Source: Daejeonella sp. (GTDB lineage Bacteria > Bacteroidota > Bacteroidia > Sphingobacteriales > Sphingobacteriaceae). Taken from it: 64,000 nucleotides of DNA. Location: NCBI RefSeq assembly GCF_030684675.1, contig NZ_JAUXXZ010000023.1, forward strand, positions 1-64,000, written 5' to 3'. Both the position numbers and the translations under genes were made by a program. The first letter of the stretch is position 1; every line of letters begins with the position of its first letter. Positions 62,562 to 64,000 of this stretch are shown here, piece after piece. Below the pieces are notes generated by a model. That model did not search any database, had not been told where the DNA came from, and saw nothing but the letters and a program-made list of their open reading frames with translations.

Positions 62562-63187
62562 TATTTTAATAACATGTAAGCATGATGAGCCTCCTTATTA
62601 AATCATCCTCATTCTGATCCGAAACCTGTTTCCTTTACCAATGGACTGACTAGATTACTCATAAACCATAAAGCAGTCCGGTACTTTTTGAGTCTGTAAG
62701 ATTCGAGTGGGGCAGGCCTCTTTACAAGGAGCGACAAATGTAGCCATCTTTACGAATCTGTATTGAAATTTTTGAAATAATCTGCCGAATGGTCCAAAAC
62801 CTGTGGAATTCTCCTTCATTCGTTTTATTTCATATTCTCTTGACTATTCCGCCCTGATATAACTGAACAGGTTAATTAACGAGTTCGATATAGGCATTAC
62901 TCTTCTAATCAGATTGAGGTTTCAGCTTTGAGCTGTAGAGAAGAATTGAGCGCTGAAATTTTACTCTCTCAACCCGATTGTACTATCGCGTTTCCTATTC
63001 CCTATTCCTACCTGATATCTTTCCCAGAGTTTGAACAGTCATTAATCCTTATTTTATAAAAAAGAACACAAGTTTTCATAATTACGGAAATTGATTTTTC
63101 AGTAAAACATTGAATAGCTGTTGTACAGTTTCAGCAAAGTATTTCCACAGACAGTGAGTCTACCTGCAAAGAAAGGGCATTCCAGAG
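62562..63187. other. Intergenic region without genes
   Basis: About 625 bp with no credible ORF. It contains the second copy of CTGTTGTACAGTTTCAGC (63118-63135) and AT-rich sequence upstream of the EamA gene on the minus strand. No clear terminator for the kinase gene is visible. Confidence 0.6.
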
Positions 63188-64000
63188 CTAATTCAATTTC
63201 GGCAAAGAAAAACAGACTGTAGTCCCCTTACCTAATGTACTTTCAATCCATAATTCGCCATGATGATTTACGATTAACTCTTTAGAAAAAATCAATCCGA
63301 GTCCACTGCCTTTTTCATTGGCGGTACCGCGCATTGTCGTTCGCCTATTCATATCGAAAAGTGATTTCAAGGAATCATGGCTCATGCCAACACCTTCGTC
63401 CCTGACTAAAAAAGTCAATTTATCCTCAGCTTCTATTGCAGAGAAAATAATGGTTTGGTTACTATGGCTAAATTTAACAGCATTAGCTGTTAAATTTCTT
63501 ATAACGAATGAAATCTGCTCCAAATCGGCTATAATGCCGATTGCCGGCGAGATATTGTTTTTAAAAACTATGTTTTTCTTAAGAGCCGCCTGATTGAAAA
63601 ACAGTTTTATTTTTTCAACCACCTGATAGAGATCTATCTGTTCAGGTTTAATCTTACTTTCAGAATTATCAGCATAGTAAGTTTGTGTTGCCCATGCTAA
63701 AATATTATCCAGTGTTTCCAGCGAAAGGTCTACGCTTTTCTGTAAATCAGCAGTTAAGCTTTTCTTTTCGTTTTCTGTCAATTCATTGTTCACCATAAGT
63801 TCCAGTATCCCCTTTGCATCTACAAAGGGGGTACGCATATCATGCCCAATGACAGTAAGCATCCTATTCTTAAACATGATCGAATTCTCAAGGGCTAATT
63901 TTTGGTCTTGTATAATTTTTTCGGATCGTTTAGCATTATTAAAGACTACGATATAAATAAAAGAAATGGCGATTAAGGGAATTACGGTGTTTATAAGATA
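63188..64000 (-). CDS. Sensor histidine kinase, 3' part (5' end off window)
   Basis: The frame is open from the window edge. It shows one membrane helix (INTVIPLIAISFIYIVVF), a short linker (NNAKRSEKIIQDQKLALEN), HisKA with H-D-M-R-T (MLTVIGHDMRTPF) and a HATPase with DEGVGMSHDS, NEKGSGLGLIFSKE and the C-terminal GTTVCFSLP. An internal ATG at 63877 is not the real start. Helix followed directly by the HisKA suggests a TPR or 7TM-DISM sensor type common in Bacteroidota, with its sensor part outside the window. Confidence 0.9.
   Translation of the reverse strand, partial: YLINTVIPLIAISFIYIVVFNNAKRSEKIIQDQKLALENSIMFKNRMLTVIGHDMRTPFVDAKGILELMVNNELTENEKKSLTADLQKSVDLSLETLDNILAWATQTYYADNSESKIKPEQIDLYQVVEKIKLFFNQAALKKNIVFKNNISPAIGIIADLEQISFVIRNLTANAVKFSHSNQTIIFSAIEAEDKLTFLVRDEGVGMSHDSLKSLFDMNRRTTMRGTANEKGSGLGLIFSKELIVNHHGELWIESTLGKGTTVCFSLPKLN

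Overview
The window looks like chromosomal DNA from a Bacteroidota bacterium, most likely Sphingobacteriaceae (Pedobacter-like). The reasons are a type IX secretion C-terminal sorting domain (21802-25353), AT-rich DNA with few Shine-Dalgarno sites, Sec-type (clade II) nitrous oxide reductase, Tat/Sec lipoproteins with relaxed lipoboxes, and intergenic 'TGTCATtCC...' repeats. The family-level assignment is inference.

Region 1 (1-21730) is a low-oxygen/anaerobic block. It starts with the tail of a TauE/SafE-like membrane protein and a GIY-YIG gene set between 22-bp repeat arrays. Next come hemN and a D-2-hydroxyacid dehydrogenase (leftward), then a two-gene sensor system: a FixL-like haem-PAS kinase and a response regulator fused to a Crp/FNR-type DNA-binding module. 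glpKF, a fungal-type prephenate dehydrogenase and an unrecognised 595-residue protein follow. The block ends with a leftward nos operon (cytochrome c, nosZ, nosL, nosD, nosF, nosY, hemerythrin, truncated globin), a divergent Crp-family regulator and a polytopic membrane protein. Four FNR-like palindromes lie upstream of hydroxyacid dehydrogenase/hemN, the 595-aa gene, the fasciclin gene, and the nos/crp divergent promoter. They suggest one regulon in which the FixL-like kinase senses O2 and the REC-FNR fusion (with the E..SR recognition helix of FNR) acts on TGAT-N4-ATCA sites.

Region 2 (21802-27731) holds secreted proteins: a large PKD/T9SS protein, a lactonase-like propeller and a MopE-type protein.

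Region 3 (27938-43735) is a carbohydrate-acid/polysaccharide degradation region without SusC/D in view. It contains a beta-propeller, a heparinase II/III-like lyase with CxxC pairs, a pectate-lyase-like beta-helix, an SGNH hydrolase and an amidohydrolase. Further on are an alcohol dehydrogenase, a PQQ sugar dehydrogenase, a SUMF1-fold protein, a Gfo/Idh/MocA oxidoreductase, a sugar-isomerase-like TIM barrel and a sialidase-like propeller. A shared GGGTACGTA element sits just upstream of the first gene and of the convergent amidohydrolase.

Region 4 (43736-55301) is mixed: repeats, a penicillin-acylase family enzyme, RidA, small membrane/lipoproteins, a DUF4838 protein, an MHS transporter, a DHFR/RibD-like protein flanked by an 18-bp direct repeat, a MNT-HEPN toxin-antitoxin pair whose HEPN gene has an in-frame stop, and a DUF2975/XRE pair.

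Region 5 (55302-64000) carries three tandem paralogues of an uncharacterised Tat-exported family (possibly derived from the Gfo/Idh/MocA fold), followed by a membrane-dipeptidase homologue with an altered metal motif, an EamA transporter and the 3' part of a histidine kinase running off the window. The tandem triplet plus dipeptidase is the best candidate here for an undescribed pathway; the FixL/REC-FNR circuit is the best-supported regulatory system.
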